A program made the translations under genes and the position numbers. Of a DNA stretch of 64,000 nucleotides, positions 46,198 to 55,755 are shown in pieces. Position 1 is the stretch's first letter. The number at the start of each line of letters is the position of its first letter. The DNA lies in contig NZ_NGJU01000005.1 in assembly GCF_003987495.1 (NCBI RefSeq), positions 62,001-126,000 of the forward strand, read 5' to 3'. Source of the DNA: Vagococcus salmoninarum. GTDB taxonomy: Bacteria > Bacillota > Bacilli > Lactobacillales > Vagococcaceae. The notes under the pieces were generated by a model. The model saw only the letters and a program-made list of their open reading frames with translations. It searched no databases and was not told the DNA's origin.

Positions 46198-46209
46198 GTA
46201 TGACTTAAC
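46198..46209 (-). promoter_or_regulatory. Shared 12-base motif at the aldehyde dehydrogenase transcription start
   Basis: GTTAAGTCATAC on the minus strand, five bases after the -10 TAAAAT. It equals the half-site and spacer of the fba palindrome. Confidence 0.5.
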
Positions 46210-46213
46210 GACT

Positions 46214-46241
46214 ATTTTACCGCTTTCATTTTTAAAAGCAA
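46214..46241 (-). promoter_or_regulatory. Aldehyde dehydrogenase promoter with cre-like site
   Basis: TTGCTT (46236-46241), 16-base spacer, TAAAAT (46214-46219). TGAAAGCGGTAAAA at 46215-46228 resembles the CcpA cre consensus and overlaps spacer and -10, a repression position. Confidence 0.65.
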
Positions 46242-46302
46242 GTAATTTGTTTTCAACTGTAGACATCGACTTACAAAGCTATACCAATTTATAAAAAAAC
46301 GT

Positions 46303-46355
46303 AAAAAAAAAACGAATAGACTGGAAATATTAACTAGTCTGATTCGCATTGGAAA
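46303..46355 (-). terminator. Terminator after murR
   Basis: The stem CGAAT, one mismatch, AGACT with its complement around a 13-base loop is followed on the minus strand by about ten T residues. Confidence 0.8.
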
Positions 46356-46375
46356 TTTTTATTTAATTTTCTACT

Positions 46376-47233
46376 CTATTTATTGATTCTTTCAACTTTT
46401 TTTATAACTTCTTTAGATTTACTTAATCGCTCAATACTCACATCATAATGCCTAGATGCATAGGCTGAAAATAGGATGTCTACGGTAAATAGTTGAACTA
46501 ACATTGACGTCGTTCCAGAGCTCCGTAGCACTGCTTCACCACCACTTGCTGTCAATAGAACCGCATCCGCTAATCGAGCTAATCTCGAACTCCCATCCTT
46601 CGTTACAACAATGACTTTAATTTTTTGTTCTCTAGCAATTTTAGCTAAATGAATGACTTCGAGCTTTTCTCCAGAATTAGATACAGCTATAAAAACACCT
46701 TTTTTAGGATTAGTTACTAATGAAGTTGCTAACAAATGGTAGTCTTTTGTGAATAATACATTTTTACCGATTCTAGTTAACTTTTGGAACACATCCTCAG
46801 CTACCAGCCCTGAGGATCCAATACCATAAGTATATTGAACTTCGGAATCTTCGATAAAATCAAGGCTTTTTTCTATCATACTATCATCTAGTTTATGTAT
46901 TGTTTCGTTAAAAGAACTCGCAATTTTATAATTAAGTTTCTTTTTAATTTGTAAGATTTCTTCATTCTTCACAATATCCGTGTGTAATTTCTCTTCAATT
47001 TCAGGTAAAACTTTTGAAATATTTAATTTCAAATCAGTAAACCCTTCTAGTCCTAAAGAATAGCATAATCGGACAATTGTTGCAGGGCTTGATGAAGCAG
47101 CCTTCGCTAATGTCGTAACATTCATATGAATGACTTTTGTTGAATTGGATAAAATCCATTCCGCTAATTTTTTTTCAGCTTTTGGTAAATTTGCAAGCTC
47201 TTCTTGAATTAGAAATAAGATATTTTTTGGCAT
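46376..47233 (-). CDS. murR: RpiR/MurR-family regulator of MurNAc genes
   Basis: About 285 residues. The N-terminal RpiR helix-turn-helix (1-75; MNVTTLAKAASSSPATIVRL) and C-terminal SIS sugar-phosphate domain (about 120-260; VFIAVSNSGEKLEVIHLAKI) are clear. It should sense MurNAc-6-phosphate. The ATG at 47233 is chosen because GGAGGTGAGCAAA precedes it; the frame is open to 47260. It follows the MurNAc operon on the same strand. Confidence 0.87.
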   Translation of the reverse strand: MPKNILFLIQEELANLPKAEKKLAEWILSNSTKVIHMNVTTLAKAASSSPATIVRLCYSLGLEGFTDLKLNISKVLPEIEEKLHTDIVKNEEILQIKKKLNYKIASSFNETIHKLDDSMIEKSLDFIEDSEVQYTYGIGSSGLVAEDVFQKLTRIGKNVLFTKDYHLLATSLVTNPKKGVFIAVSNSGEKLEVIHLAKIAREQKIKVIVVTKDGSSRLARLADAVLLTASGGEAVLRSSGTTSMLVQLFTVDILFSAYASRHYDVSIERLSKSKEVIKKVERINK

Positions 47234-47251
47234 TTTGCTCACCTCCTCCTT

Positions 47252-47280
47252 ATCATACAACGATTAAAAAAGACATACAA
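47252..47280 (-). promoter_or_regulatory. Likely murR promoter
   Basis: TTGTAT (47275-47280), 17-base spacer, TATGAT (47252-47257). The -35 lies in the 3' arm of the upstream terminator, so murR would have a very short leader. Confidence 0.55.
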
Positions 47281-47302
47281 TCATTAATTCAATTGTATGT
47301 CT
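47264..47302 (-). terminator. Terminator of the MurNAc operon, between the HAD gene and murR
   Basis: Perfect 11-bp stem (47271-47281 with 47292-47302) with a ten-base loop, followed on the minus strand by TTTTTT. Confidence 0.85.
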
Positions 47303-47312
47303 CTTATTTATT

Positions 47313-47942
47313 CTAAAGATGCTTCGGAATTTCTAATAAACCTTCAATTTTGGCGGTTGCACGAGACTGGTCTACACCATAGCGTAAATCTTGAATTGCT
47401 AATGTTTCAATATCCGCCTCCATAGCCGCTGTGATGCCATGGGCTGAATCTTCAATCACTAAACATTCCTCAGCAGATAAGTTCAACTGTGACAATGTAT
47501 ATAAATATATCTCAGGATGTGGTTTAGATTTGTCAAACCATCTACCGCTAACAACTGTATCAAAATAGTTAACTATCTCTAGTTCTTTCAACACCGTCAT
47601 AATACCAACTTCACTTCCAGAAGAAGCTACTGCTAGTTTTAAACCTCGTTTCTGAAGTATCTTTAATGTTTCAAAAAGACCTGGTTGAATAATTTCACGA
47701 TAATTGAGTTTAAACTGTTGACCATACTCCTGATAAGCTTGTTTTAACCGTAATTGTTTTTCTTTTTCATCTGGAAATAGATGTAAAAACATATCATCTG
47801 GATTTGAACCAATAAATAAACGTTGTTCTTCATCCGTTAATTTAATTCCTTGTTCTTCAAAAAAGTGCTGGCGACGGTTGCGATAGTGTGGTTCTGAATC
47901 AATCAACACCCCATCTAAATCGAATATAACAGCTTTTTTCAT
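47313..47942 (-). CDS. HAD-family phosphatase of the MurNAc operon, beta-phosphoglucomutase-like
   Basis: A 209-residue HAD-IA hydrolase. Motif I is FDLDGVLIDSEP (residues 8-19), motif II VASSGS, motif III KPHPEIY and motif IV EDSAHGITAA. The substrate is unknown. Dephosphorylation of an amino-sugar phosphate or a mutase role is possible. It begins two bases after the murP stop, so it is tightly coupled. Confidence 0.85.
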   Translation of the reverse strand: MKKAVIFDLDGVLIDSEPHYRNRRQHFFEEQGIKLTDEEQRLFIGSNPDDMFLHLFPDEKEKQLRLKQAYQEYGQQFKLNYREIIQPGLFETLKILQKRGLKLAVASSGSEVGIMTVLKELEIVNYFDTVVSGRWFDKSKPHPEIYLYTLSQLNLSAEECLVIEDSAHGITAAMEADIETLAIQDLRYGVDQSRATAKIEGLLEIPKHL

Positions 47943-47943
47943 C

Positions 47944-49368
47944 TTATCCTAAGCGCATTTCTTCAGTTGTCCCAAAGAAGTAAGTTGCTAGGAACCCACC
48001 TGCATAACCCGCTAGTAACCCTAGAACATACCCTAACCATTTGCCATCAGCAATTAAGAAAATTAAGGCTACACCACTTGGTCCAACTGAAGTGGCTCCA
48101 ATATTTCCAATTAATCCTAAAACGGCACCACCAATACCACCACCGATACAGGCAGTTAAGAAGGGGCGACCTAAAGGTAACGTCACACCATAAATTAGTG
48201 GCTCACCAATTCCTAAGATCCCAACTGGTAAAGCACCTTTAATTAATTCAGTTAACTCTTGATTTTTTTTACATCTAACCCATAAAGCAATTGCAGCTCC
48301 AACTTGTCCTGCACCTGCCATCGCTAAAATTGGTAATAGTAACGTCCGACCTGTTTGTTCAATCATTTCTAAGTGAACTGGTGTTAAAATTTGGTGTAAA
48401 CCAAACATTACCATCGGTAAGAAAGTTAAGCCTAAAACAAAACCGGAGAAGGCTCCGCCAACACTTAAGATCCAGTTTAAAACACCAACTAATGAATTAG
48501 AGACTGCACCAGCAATTGGCATAATTAAGAAAATTGTTGCTAGGCCCATGACTAACAATGTAATCGTTGGAGTAACAATAATATCGATTGAATCAGGTAC
48601 AACTTTTCTTAGTTTTTTCTCAACAAATGACATAATCCAAACCGCAAAGATAACACCAATAACTCCACCTTGCCCTGCGCTTAAGTTACCACCTGTAAAG
48701 ATATTCGGTAACGGAGCTTCCGGGTTCATACCTGTCAGCATCGTCACACCACCAATAACGCCACCTAAACTTGGTGAAGCGCCAAATTCTTTGGCACTGT
48801 TAATCCCAACATATAAAACTAGGTATGCAAACACACCATTTTTAATAATATTCATCACTGTAACAATATTGGCCCAACTCTCACCAGTAATCGTTCCAGC
48901 TACTAACATATTTCCTAATACGGAAGCAAATCCACCAATAATCCCGGCACCAACAAAGGCAGGAATTAAAGGTACAAAGATATTAGAGATTGCTTTCAAG
49001 GCCTTTGACCACGGTTTTTGGTTCTTTCTTTTAACTTCTGCCTTCATTGCAGCTGCTTTTTCTTCAACAGCATCTTTGCTATTTTTAGTTGTCGTTGGAA
49101 ATTCATCACCTAAATTAACTCCAGCCATTTCAACCATCTCTTGAGCAACTTTATTAACCGTACCAGGTCCAATGACAACTTGTAAGGTTTCATCTTCGAC
49201 AACACCAAGAACACCAGCAACTGCTTTCAAACCGACTAAATCAACTTTATCGTAATCTTTAATCCCCATTCTAACTCTAGTCATACAATGTACTACCTTA
49301 CTAACATTTCCCATGCCACCAACATTATCATAAATTCCTGAAGCGATATTTTTAATTTTATCAGTCAT
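47944..49368 (-). CDS. murP: MurNAc-type PTS EIIBC
   Basis: A 474-residue permease. EIIB is at residues 1-90 with the phospho-cysteine in [10 protein letters not shown] (about Cys28), and EIIC is at about 115-470 with [18 protein letters not shown]. No EIIA domain is present, so it needs one in trans. Adjacent murQ and mupG indicate uptake of MurNAc or the MurNAc-GlcNAc disaccharide as 6-phosphate. Confidence 0.9.
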   Translation of the reverse strand: MTDKIKNIASGIYDNVGGMGNVSKVVHCMTRVRMGIKDYDKVDLVGLKAVAGVLGVVEDETLQVVIGPGTVNKVAQEMVEMAGVNLGDEFPTTTKNSKDAVEEKAAAMKAEVKRKNQKPWSKALKAISNIFVPLIPAFVGAGIIGGFASVLGNMLVAGTITGESWANIVTVMNIIKNGVFAYLVLYVGINSAKEFGASPSLGGVIGGVTMLTGMNPEAPLPNIFTGGNLSAGQGGVIGVIFAVWIMSFVEKKLRKVVPDSIDIIVTPTITLLVMGLATIFLIMPIAGAVSNSLVGVLNWILSVGGAFSGFVLGLTFLPMVMFGLHQILTPVHLEMIEQTGRTLLLPILAMAGAGQVGAAIALWVRCKKNQELTELIKGALPVGILGIGEPLIYGVTLPLGRPFLTACIGGGIGGAVLGLIGNIGATSVGPSGVALIFLIADGKWLGYVLGLLAGYAGGFLATYFFGTTEEMRLG

Positions 49369-49382
49369 TTTTCTTCCTCCTC

Positions 49383-50270
49383 TTAAAGTGTTCCACGTAC
49401 AAAGCCATTACTATCTGTTAATTTATTAATAGCTTCAGCTTTTTCAACATTAGTTAATACCATGACAATTGCCACCTTAACATTTTGATCAGCCTTTTCG
49501 AAGTTTAATGTTGCCACTTCATAAGAACAATCTGTCGCTTCCATGATGATGCGTTTAGCTCGTTCAACTAATTTTTCATTTGTTGGCTTCACATCAACCA
49601 TTAAATTTTTATAAGCTTTCCCTATTCTAATCATTGAGGCAGTTGATAACATATTTAATACTAACTTTTGGGCTGTTCCTGATTTCAGACGGGTTGAACC
49701 TGTTAGAATTTCTGGTCCAACTTCAACTTCAATCGGGTACATTGCGTGTTTACTAATTTCAGCATTTGCGTTACATGCAATCGTTGCCGTTGTGGCATTT
49801 ACTTCTCTAGCGTAGTCGAGACCACCAATTACGTAAGGTGTCCGACCACTAGCAGCAATCCCAACAACAATATCTTTACTTGATAAATTTATTGCGATTA
49901 AGTCTTCTCGTCCTAACTCTTTTGAGTCTTCAGCTCCTTCAACAGCCACCGTCATCGCACTCATGCCACCAGCAATTAATCCTTGAACCATTTCAGGCTC
50001 AGTTCCAAAAGTTGGTACACATTCAGCCGCATCTAAAATACCTAAACGACCACTTGTGCCCGCTCCTGTGTATATTAATCTTCCGCCGTCATTAAAAGCT
50101 TCGACAATTTTGTCAACGACTAAACCAATTTGCGGTAACTCTTTCTCGATTGCAAGTGGTACATTTCGATCCTCATTATTCATCATTTGAATAATTTCAG
50201 TTGAACTCATTGTATCTAAAGTCATTGTTTTTTGATTACGTGTTTCTGTTGTAAGTTCATTTAAATTCAT
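49383..50270 (-). CDS. murQ: N-acetylmuramic acid 6-phosphate etherase
   Basis: A 295-residue SIS-domain lyase that splits MurNAc-6-P into GlcNAc-6-P and D-lactate. [23 protein letters not shown] is the family signature near residues 62-84, and [15 protein letters not shown] follows. It lies between mupG and murP. Confidence 0.95.
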   Translation of the reverse strand: MNLNELTTETRNQKTMTLDTMSSTEIIQMMNNEDRNVPLAIEKELPQIGLVVDKIVEAFNDGGRLIYTGAGTSGRLGILDAAECVPTFGTEPEMVQGLIAGGMSAMTVAVEGAEDSKELGREDLIAINLSSKDIVVGIAASGRTPYVIGGLDYAREVNATTATIACNANAEISKHAMYPIEVEVGPEILTGSTRLKSGTAQKLVLNMLSTASMIRIGKAYKNLMVDVKPTNEKLVERAKRIIMEATDCSYEVATLNFEKADQNVKVAIVMVLTNVEKAEAINKLTDSNGFVRGTL

Positions 50271-50288
50271 TTTTTGATTTTTTCCTTT

Positions 50289-51350
50289 CTATTGGCGAAA
50301 CTCAAATTTAGTTCCAGGTTTAATAAATTGAATTAAAGCCTCATCCTTGGCTTTTATTTGGGCAACAACATTTACTCTAGAATCTGCTAATAATGTTTGC
50401 TTAGCTACTTGTAATTCACCCATATAACGACCATAGAGCTGATTATCTAAAGTTATTGCACCACAATTTCTAATAATGCTATTTTCTTGCTGAATCTGGG
50501 GTAATTTTTTGAAACGTGCTTCTTGACTTCGAATAACATCTCTGGCATCGTCGACTCGATTAGTATGACATCCTATGAATAAATCTTTATATGTATCAGA
50601 ATAAATAGTAACGTAAAATAATAATTTCATCTCTAATTCATAAGTCATAAATTGTAGAGCCAATTCTTGACTGAGCTCTTCATCCCCAATGTACACATCT
50701 TCTACATAGCAAGCTTGTTTTAATTCTAAGGCACAAGCTAGGGGGTGTAGATTGCGATGTTTTTCTAAAGTTGGTAAGTGATTATATAAAGGACCTCTTA
50801 ATTTTTTATCCCCAGGAGCAAAGGCCACGACTTTTAATCCTTTGCCAATCAACCATTGATTGGTAGCAATAAAACTAGTCTTCGCTAATCCCGTATTTTC
50901 TCGAGGATAATAATTATGCCAAAGTTCCATCTGACTAAAATCAGCATTATTCTTTGTTAACTGGGCAAATTCTTGCTCAGTTAATGTACTAGCATTAAGA
51001 CCAACAGTCATTATTCGAGAAACTTTAGCTATTAGTGCCATCTCAATCCCATAGTCCATCCTTATTCCAGTAATTCCATATTCCTTTAAGCGTAAAAGAT
51101 CATCTCTTGATTCAATATCAATAGAAATCGCTTCCAAAGCTTTAGCAGAAATATCTACCATTAGTGTTAAGTCTAGCTCTTTAGTCAACTTCCCTAAAGA
51201 AATAAGTCTTTCTAAATACAAGGAACTATCGTCTTCTGGTATATGCAGTGATGTAAAAACACCCTTAAAACCATGTTCTTTCATCATTTTGATATAAGCT
51301 TTTTTTTTTTCTGAAAGAACTTCACCTACAAATATTGAAAAACCGTTAAT
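50289..51350 (-). CDS. mupG: 6-phospho-N-acetylmuramidase MupG, probable AUU start
   Basis: DUF871 protein of about 353 residues that cleaves MurNAc-6P-GlcNAc inside the cell before MurQ acts. The N-terminal strand (INGFSIFVGE) and HNYYPRENTGL (near residues 202-212 of the longer frame) match the family. The longest frame begins at a TTG (51386), but this lies directly upstream of the perfect TATAAT at 51378-51383, so it cannot be on the message. After the start site the only codon with correct spacing to AAGGGAGGTG is ATT at 51350 (six bases). A GTG at 51359 is too close to that site. Identity is firm and the start is inferred. Confidence 0.84.
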   Translation of the reverse strand: MNGFSIFVGEVLSEKKKAYIKMMKEHGFKGVFTSLHIPEDDSSLYLERLISLGKLTKELDLTLMVDISAKALEAISIDIESRDDLLRLKEYGITGIRMDYGIEMALIAKVSRIMTVGLNASTLTEQEFAQLTKNNADFSQMELWHNYYPRENTGLAKTSFIATNQWLIGKGLKVVAFAPGDKKLRGPLYNHLPTLEKHRNLHPLACALELKQACYVEDVYIGDEELSQELALQFMTYELEMKLLFYVTIYSDTYKDLFIGCHTNRVDDARDVIRSQEARFKKLPQIQQENSIIRNCGAITLDNQLYGRYMGELQVAKQTLLADSRVNVVAQIKAKDEALIQFIKPGTKFEFRQ

Positions 51351-51377
51351 TTTTTCCACCTCCCTTAATCCGCTTTC

Positions 51378-51406
51378 ATTATACAACTAAAGAAATATTA
51401 TTTCAA
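51378..51406 (-). promoter_or_regulatory. Promoter of the MurNAc operon with palindromic operator
   Basis: TTGAAA (51401-51406), 17-base spacer, TATAAT (51378-51383). The palindrome GAAAT-AAT-ATTTC (51392-51404) overlaps the -35 and fits RpiR/MurR-type operators. A weak cre-like sequence TGAAAGCG lies across the start site. Confidence 0.78.
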
Positions 51407-51446
51407 GTATTTTAAAAAATAATAAAAAATAAGGAATAACATTCCA

Positions 51447-51490
51447 CAAAAAAAGACGAGCGACTCTAAAATAAGAGGCGCTCGTCTTTT
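51447..51490 (-). terminator. Terminator after the SepM/YlbL protease gene
   Basis: A long stem with one mismatch pairs 51451-51466 with 51475-51490, followed on the minus strand by a T run. Confidence 0.88.
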
Positions 51491-51502
51491 CACATTTCCT
51501 AG

Positions 51503-52549
51503 TTAATTTTTTTCCAAATAATCTAAAGCATCATGAACGGTTTTAACAGGAACAACTTTCATCTTCGTTTTAATTTCCTTAGCCGCAATCACTGCTTCTT
51601 GGTAATTTGTCAACAAATCTGGATTGTCTTTCATAATTTCTTCGCTGTATTCTTCCTCTGGTGCGAAGAAGATTGTCGCACCTGCCCGGTCAGCTGCGAC
51701 AATTTTTTTATCGATGCCACCAATGCTCCCTACTGTGCCATCTTCATTGATGGTTCCTGTTCCAGCAATCTCACGGCCCCTACGGCTGTCTTTACTTGCA
51801 AGTAAGTCGTAAAGCTCAAGGGTAAACATTAGACCAGCTGAGGGTCCACCAATGTCTTCTGTCTTGATATTGACCTCTCTTTGGGTTTCTAGTTCACTAT
51901 GATCGACTAAAGTAATCCCAATCCCGGCTCGCTTTTGCCCTTCTAATTCAATCAAAGCGCCCGTTGCTGATTTTTCAACACCATCTCGGCGAAACTTAAT
52001 CGTTAATTCTTCCCCAGCTTTTTTACTAGAAACGTAATCCATAAACTCTTGAGAATTTTTAAACTGCTGCTCATCTACTTGATAAACAATGTCTCCCATT
52101 TTTAATTCCTTAGCAAATTTGGACTGACTTAAGACGTTTAAAACATAGACTCCTTTGTATTGAAATTCATAAGGCTCCTTAGCTAAATCTAAAGCAACCT
52201 TTTTAGCCATATTTTCTGATGATGTCATTTGGAATTTCGAAATCTCGTCAAACTCTTCGTCAGTAGATTCTCCCATCAAGTCTTGTTTACTAACAATTTC
52301 TTGAAACGGCAAAAATTTGGCTGCGATTAAACTAACAAGAGTTCCTTGACGAATTCCAACAGTTGTTAACATATAAGAGCCTTCTTCATTATTTCGTTGG
52401 CCATCAACTGAGACAAAGTCTCGAACGTTTTCCGCTGAGCCAGGGACTTCGATATAGTATGGCAAACGAATCACCACACTGGCAATGACCATCACACTTA
52501 AAACAATCATCAAAATTGATTTAAGCAATTCTCTTTTATTATTTTTCAT
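51503..52549 (-). CDS. PDZ-Lon serine protease, SepM/YlbL family
   Basis: A 348-residue membrane-anchored protease. A membrane helix spans 11-29, PDZ domain about 130-205 and Lon-type peptidase about 215-345 with Ser237 (GGPSAGLMF) and Lys282 (GGIDKK). In streptococci SepM processes a peptide pheromone. It follows coaD in the Bacillus order (ylbL). Confidence 0.9.
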   Translation of the reverse strand: MKNNKRELLKSILMIVLSVMVIASVVIRLPYYIEVPGSAENVRDFVSVDGQRNNEEGSYMLTTVGIRQGTLVSLIAAKFLPFQEIVSKQDLMGESTDEEFDEISKFQMTSSENMAKKVALDLAKEPYEFQYKGVYVLNVLSQSKFAKELKMGDIVYQVDEQQFKNSQEFMDYVSSKKAGEELTIKFRRDGVEKSATGALIELEGQKRAGIGITLVDHSELETQREVNIKTEDIGGPSAGLMFTLELYDLLASKDSRRGREIAGTGTINEDGTVGSIGGIDKKIVAADRAGATIFFAPEEEYSEEIMKDNPDLLTNYQEAVIAAKEIKTKMKVVPVKTVHDALDYLEKN

Positions 52550-52585
52550 CTTTCACTCTAATCCAACTACTAAAAGTAGCTAATT

Positions 52586-53631
<1,046 letters not shown>

Positions 53632-53689
53632 CTTACTTTCACACTGCTTTCTCTCAAATTCTTTACTATGTCTATTTTAGCTGATAAAA

Positions 53690-53756
53690 AGGAAAAAAGC
53701 ATGAAGAATTGATCGAACTTGAGAGGTCATTTCAAATTTATCAATTTTACATGCTT
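53690..53756 (-). terminator. Long-stem terminator after ylbG
   Basis: Arms AAGCATG (53697-53703) and CATGCTT (53750-53756) and inner arms ATTGAT/ATCAAT enclose a partly paired loop. The minus strand continues TTTTTTCC. It overlaps the ylbG stop. Confidence 0.7.
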
Positions 53757-54123
53757 AAACTTTTTCTGATAAAACTATTTTAGTCGTTAACTCTTCAACT
53801 TCAAAGCCGTCATCTTCTAATTTTAACGTCTCTTCAAGACCGATTCGTTCCCCAAAGTTCATTTCAACATCTGGTCGGAATGAGCGGTCAACGCCACGAA
53901 CAAAATGTAATTTACCTAGAGCAGTATAGTTACTTTCGACTTCAACTTCATCCATGTAAATGACAACATATTTCATCTTCCGGGAGACATGGGCAATCGT
54001 TCCATAGCGTTTTAAGACTTTTAATTGTCGTAAACTATAAACCCAGACGATGAGCGCTCTTCTAGGAATGACTGAAAATTTTGGTGTTTCAATTTCATTA
54101 ATTGTTTCTTGCTTATCCAACAC
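53755..54123 (-). CDS. ylbG: YlbG family protein (DUF2129)
   Basis: About 122 residues. VWVYSLRQLKVLKRYGTIAH and MKYVVIYMDEVEVE match YlbG. The frame extends to 54177 but lies inside ylbF. A GTG at 54123 with GGAGGGAG five bases upstream, overlapping the ylbF end, is the most likely start; a TTG at 54120 is close behind. Function is not known. Confidence 0.82.
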   Translation of the reverse strand: MLDKQETINEIETPKFSVIPRRALIVWVYSLRQLKVLKRYGTIAHVSRKMKYVVIYMDEVEVESNYTALGKLHFVRGVDRSFRPDVEMNFGERIGLEETLKLEDDGFEVEELTTKIVLSEKV

Positions 54124-54541
54124 TACAACTCCCTCCGCAACCTTTTGTGGCAAACTCAAAGAAAGGATTGCCGGCATCGATTTTTATATTCACTGATACT
54201 TTTTGAGCAATGTCATAACTGATCCGATCTAAGACTTCTTGCAGCTCTCTTTCACTAATCCGAAAAGCCGAAACATGCTCATCCATATCTAATTGGCGTT
54301 TTTCTTGCCGTAATTTCCGGCGTTTTTCTGTGTAATCCGGAGCAAACTTACCATAAGCTTCCACTCGTTCGTAAGCTTCTCGGGCTTTAATAAAGGCTTG
54401 TTCCTTCTGCTGGGTTGCCGGTGTATTTGCAATAAGATAACGGTAGTTTAGATGATCATTTGCCACCGAGCTTGCCATTATTTTATCACATAACTCTTGG
54501 ACACAGTCTTCAATTTCAAAGACTTCTTCTGTAAAAATCAT
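54113..54541 (-). CDS. ricF: YlbF/YmcA-family protein RicF
   Basis: A 142-residue helical protein of the RicAFT complex. It ends CGGSCSVG, with Cys135 and Cys139 corresponding to the C-terminal Fe-S cysteines of Bacillus RicF. RicT is encoded 39 kb away in this window. The ATG overlaps the stop of the preceding CAP-like gene by four bases. Confidence 0.88.
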   Translation of the reverse strand: MIFTEEVFEIEDCVQELCDKIMASSVANDHLNYRYLIANTPATQQKEQAFIKAREAYERVEAYGKFAPDYTEKRRKLRQEKRQLDMDEHVSAFRISERELQEVLDRISYDIAQKVSVNIKIDAGNPFFEFATKGCGGSCSVG

Positions 54542-55737
54542 AAGTTTCCCGCCTCCTTATCACGTTCTTGCGATAGTTCTTGTTTTATATTTTGCTCATT
54601 AGAACTGGCACTACTACTATCTTTTGTTGAGACTTTTTCATCTAAAATCACAAATAGTACAACATCTTTAGAAAAAGCTACCCCTACTTCTTTATCTGTG
54701 ACATGAGTTAACTGATCTTGGGATAATATATCACTGTACCAGCTCATTAATAAAAAGGGCACATCATATGCTGGACTATAAAAGACACTATGAATCTTCT
54801 TAGGATCTAAGTCCCCTGATTCAAGGAGCTTGTCTTGTTCTTTAGTCGTTAATTCTAACGGATCATTAAATTTATAACTGTTTTCGTGAGCCTGCCACTC
54901 TTCTAAACGGTTTTTTTGATCAAATATTTTTTCAGGGTGATTCGAGATTGTGTTAACGGCTTTTTGCGTGCTTTCAATAAGCTCTTTCGAATACACATAA
55001 GGCAGGTGTTTGTCCCGTTTTCTGAGAATTCCTAAAATTGTCTGAAATTGTCGTTCACTGTCACTGTTAACGAGAGCCCAATCGGCTTTTTGATTGATAA
55101 CTTCATCAACTAGCTCACCTTCATGAAGCTCATAAGGCATTAGTCGTAACAAGACTGACTTATCAAGATACCGGACACCTATAATTTTACCTGTTCTTTC
55201 GTTTAAATGCAAAATTGCGAAACTCTCATTGTCAAAAGCCACTAATGGCCGATAAGACATATCTTTTTCTGTTAATTCTATTTTGTATTTTTGACCTTTC
55301 TTTTCAAAATCGAAATTTGAAAAGATTGTCGTAATATTACTAATTTCGCCAATACTCATGCCAATTTTAAAAGGTGCTACTGGTAATTCTTGACCTAACA
55401 CAAAAATTGAGGCAATTTTTTGATTTTTAACAGCCACTTGTAAATAGTCTTTTTCATCTTCACCAAGAATCCACCAACTATAACCTAGAGCTGTTTCTTG
55501 GATTTCGATTGGTTCGCCATAATGTTTTGTTAATTCCTCAGTATTTTTACCGATTAAACTAGCAAAGCCTTTAGCTGGTAGTTTCCCGTAAGGTATTTCA
55601 GCCTTCTTTTTATCTTTGGCTTTTTTTTCGATTTTAGGTGGACTCGCAACTTTTCTATTAGGAAAAGCAATGGGTTCTCCGTAAGCTACAAGCATGAAAC
55701 AAAGAAAAATGACAATAAATTGAAGAAAACGTTTCAT
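54538..55737 (-). CDS. Secreted CAP-associated domain protein (YlbC-like)
   Basis: A 399-residue protein. Residues 1-20 form a signal sequence, a basic linker spans 28-48, two CAP-associated N-terminal repeats span about 55-200 (ASLIGKNTEELTKHYGEP, APFKIGMSIGEISN), and a degenerate CAP/SCP domain follows to about 360, ending in a Ser-rich tail. The gene lies where ylbC is in Bacillus. The function of the family is unclear. Confidence 0.82.
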   Translation of the reverse strand: MKRFLQFIVIFLCFMLVAYGEPIAFPNRKVASPPKIEKKAKDKKKAEIPYGKLPAKGFASLIGKNTEELTKHYGEPIEIQETALGYSWWILGEDEKDYLQVAVKNQKIASIFVLGQELPVAPFKIGMSIGEISNITTIFSNFDFEKKGQKYKIELTEKDMSYRPLVAFDNESFAILHLNERTGKIIGVRYLDKSVLLRLMPYELHEGELVDEVINQKADWALVNSDSERQFQTILGILRKRDKHLPYVYSKELIESTQKAVNTISNHPEKIFDQKNRLEEWQAHENSYKFNDPLELTTKEQDKLLESGDLDPKKIHSVFYSPAYDVPFLLMSWYSDILSQDQLTHVTDKEVGVAFSKDVVLFVILDEKVSTKDSSSASSNEQNIKQELSQERDKEAGNL

Positions 55738-55755
55738 GCTATAACCTACTTTCTT

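Noticed and set aside
51351-51386. Longer mupG frame starting with TTG at 51386
   Set aside because: The TTG lies immediately before the -10 box of the operon's promoter, so it would be outside the message.
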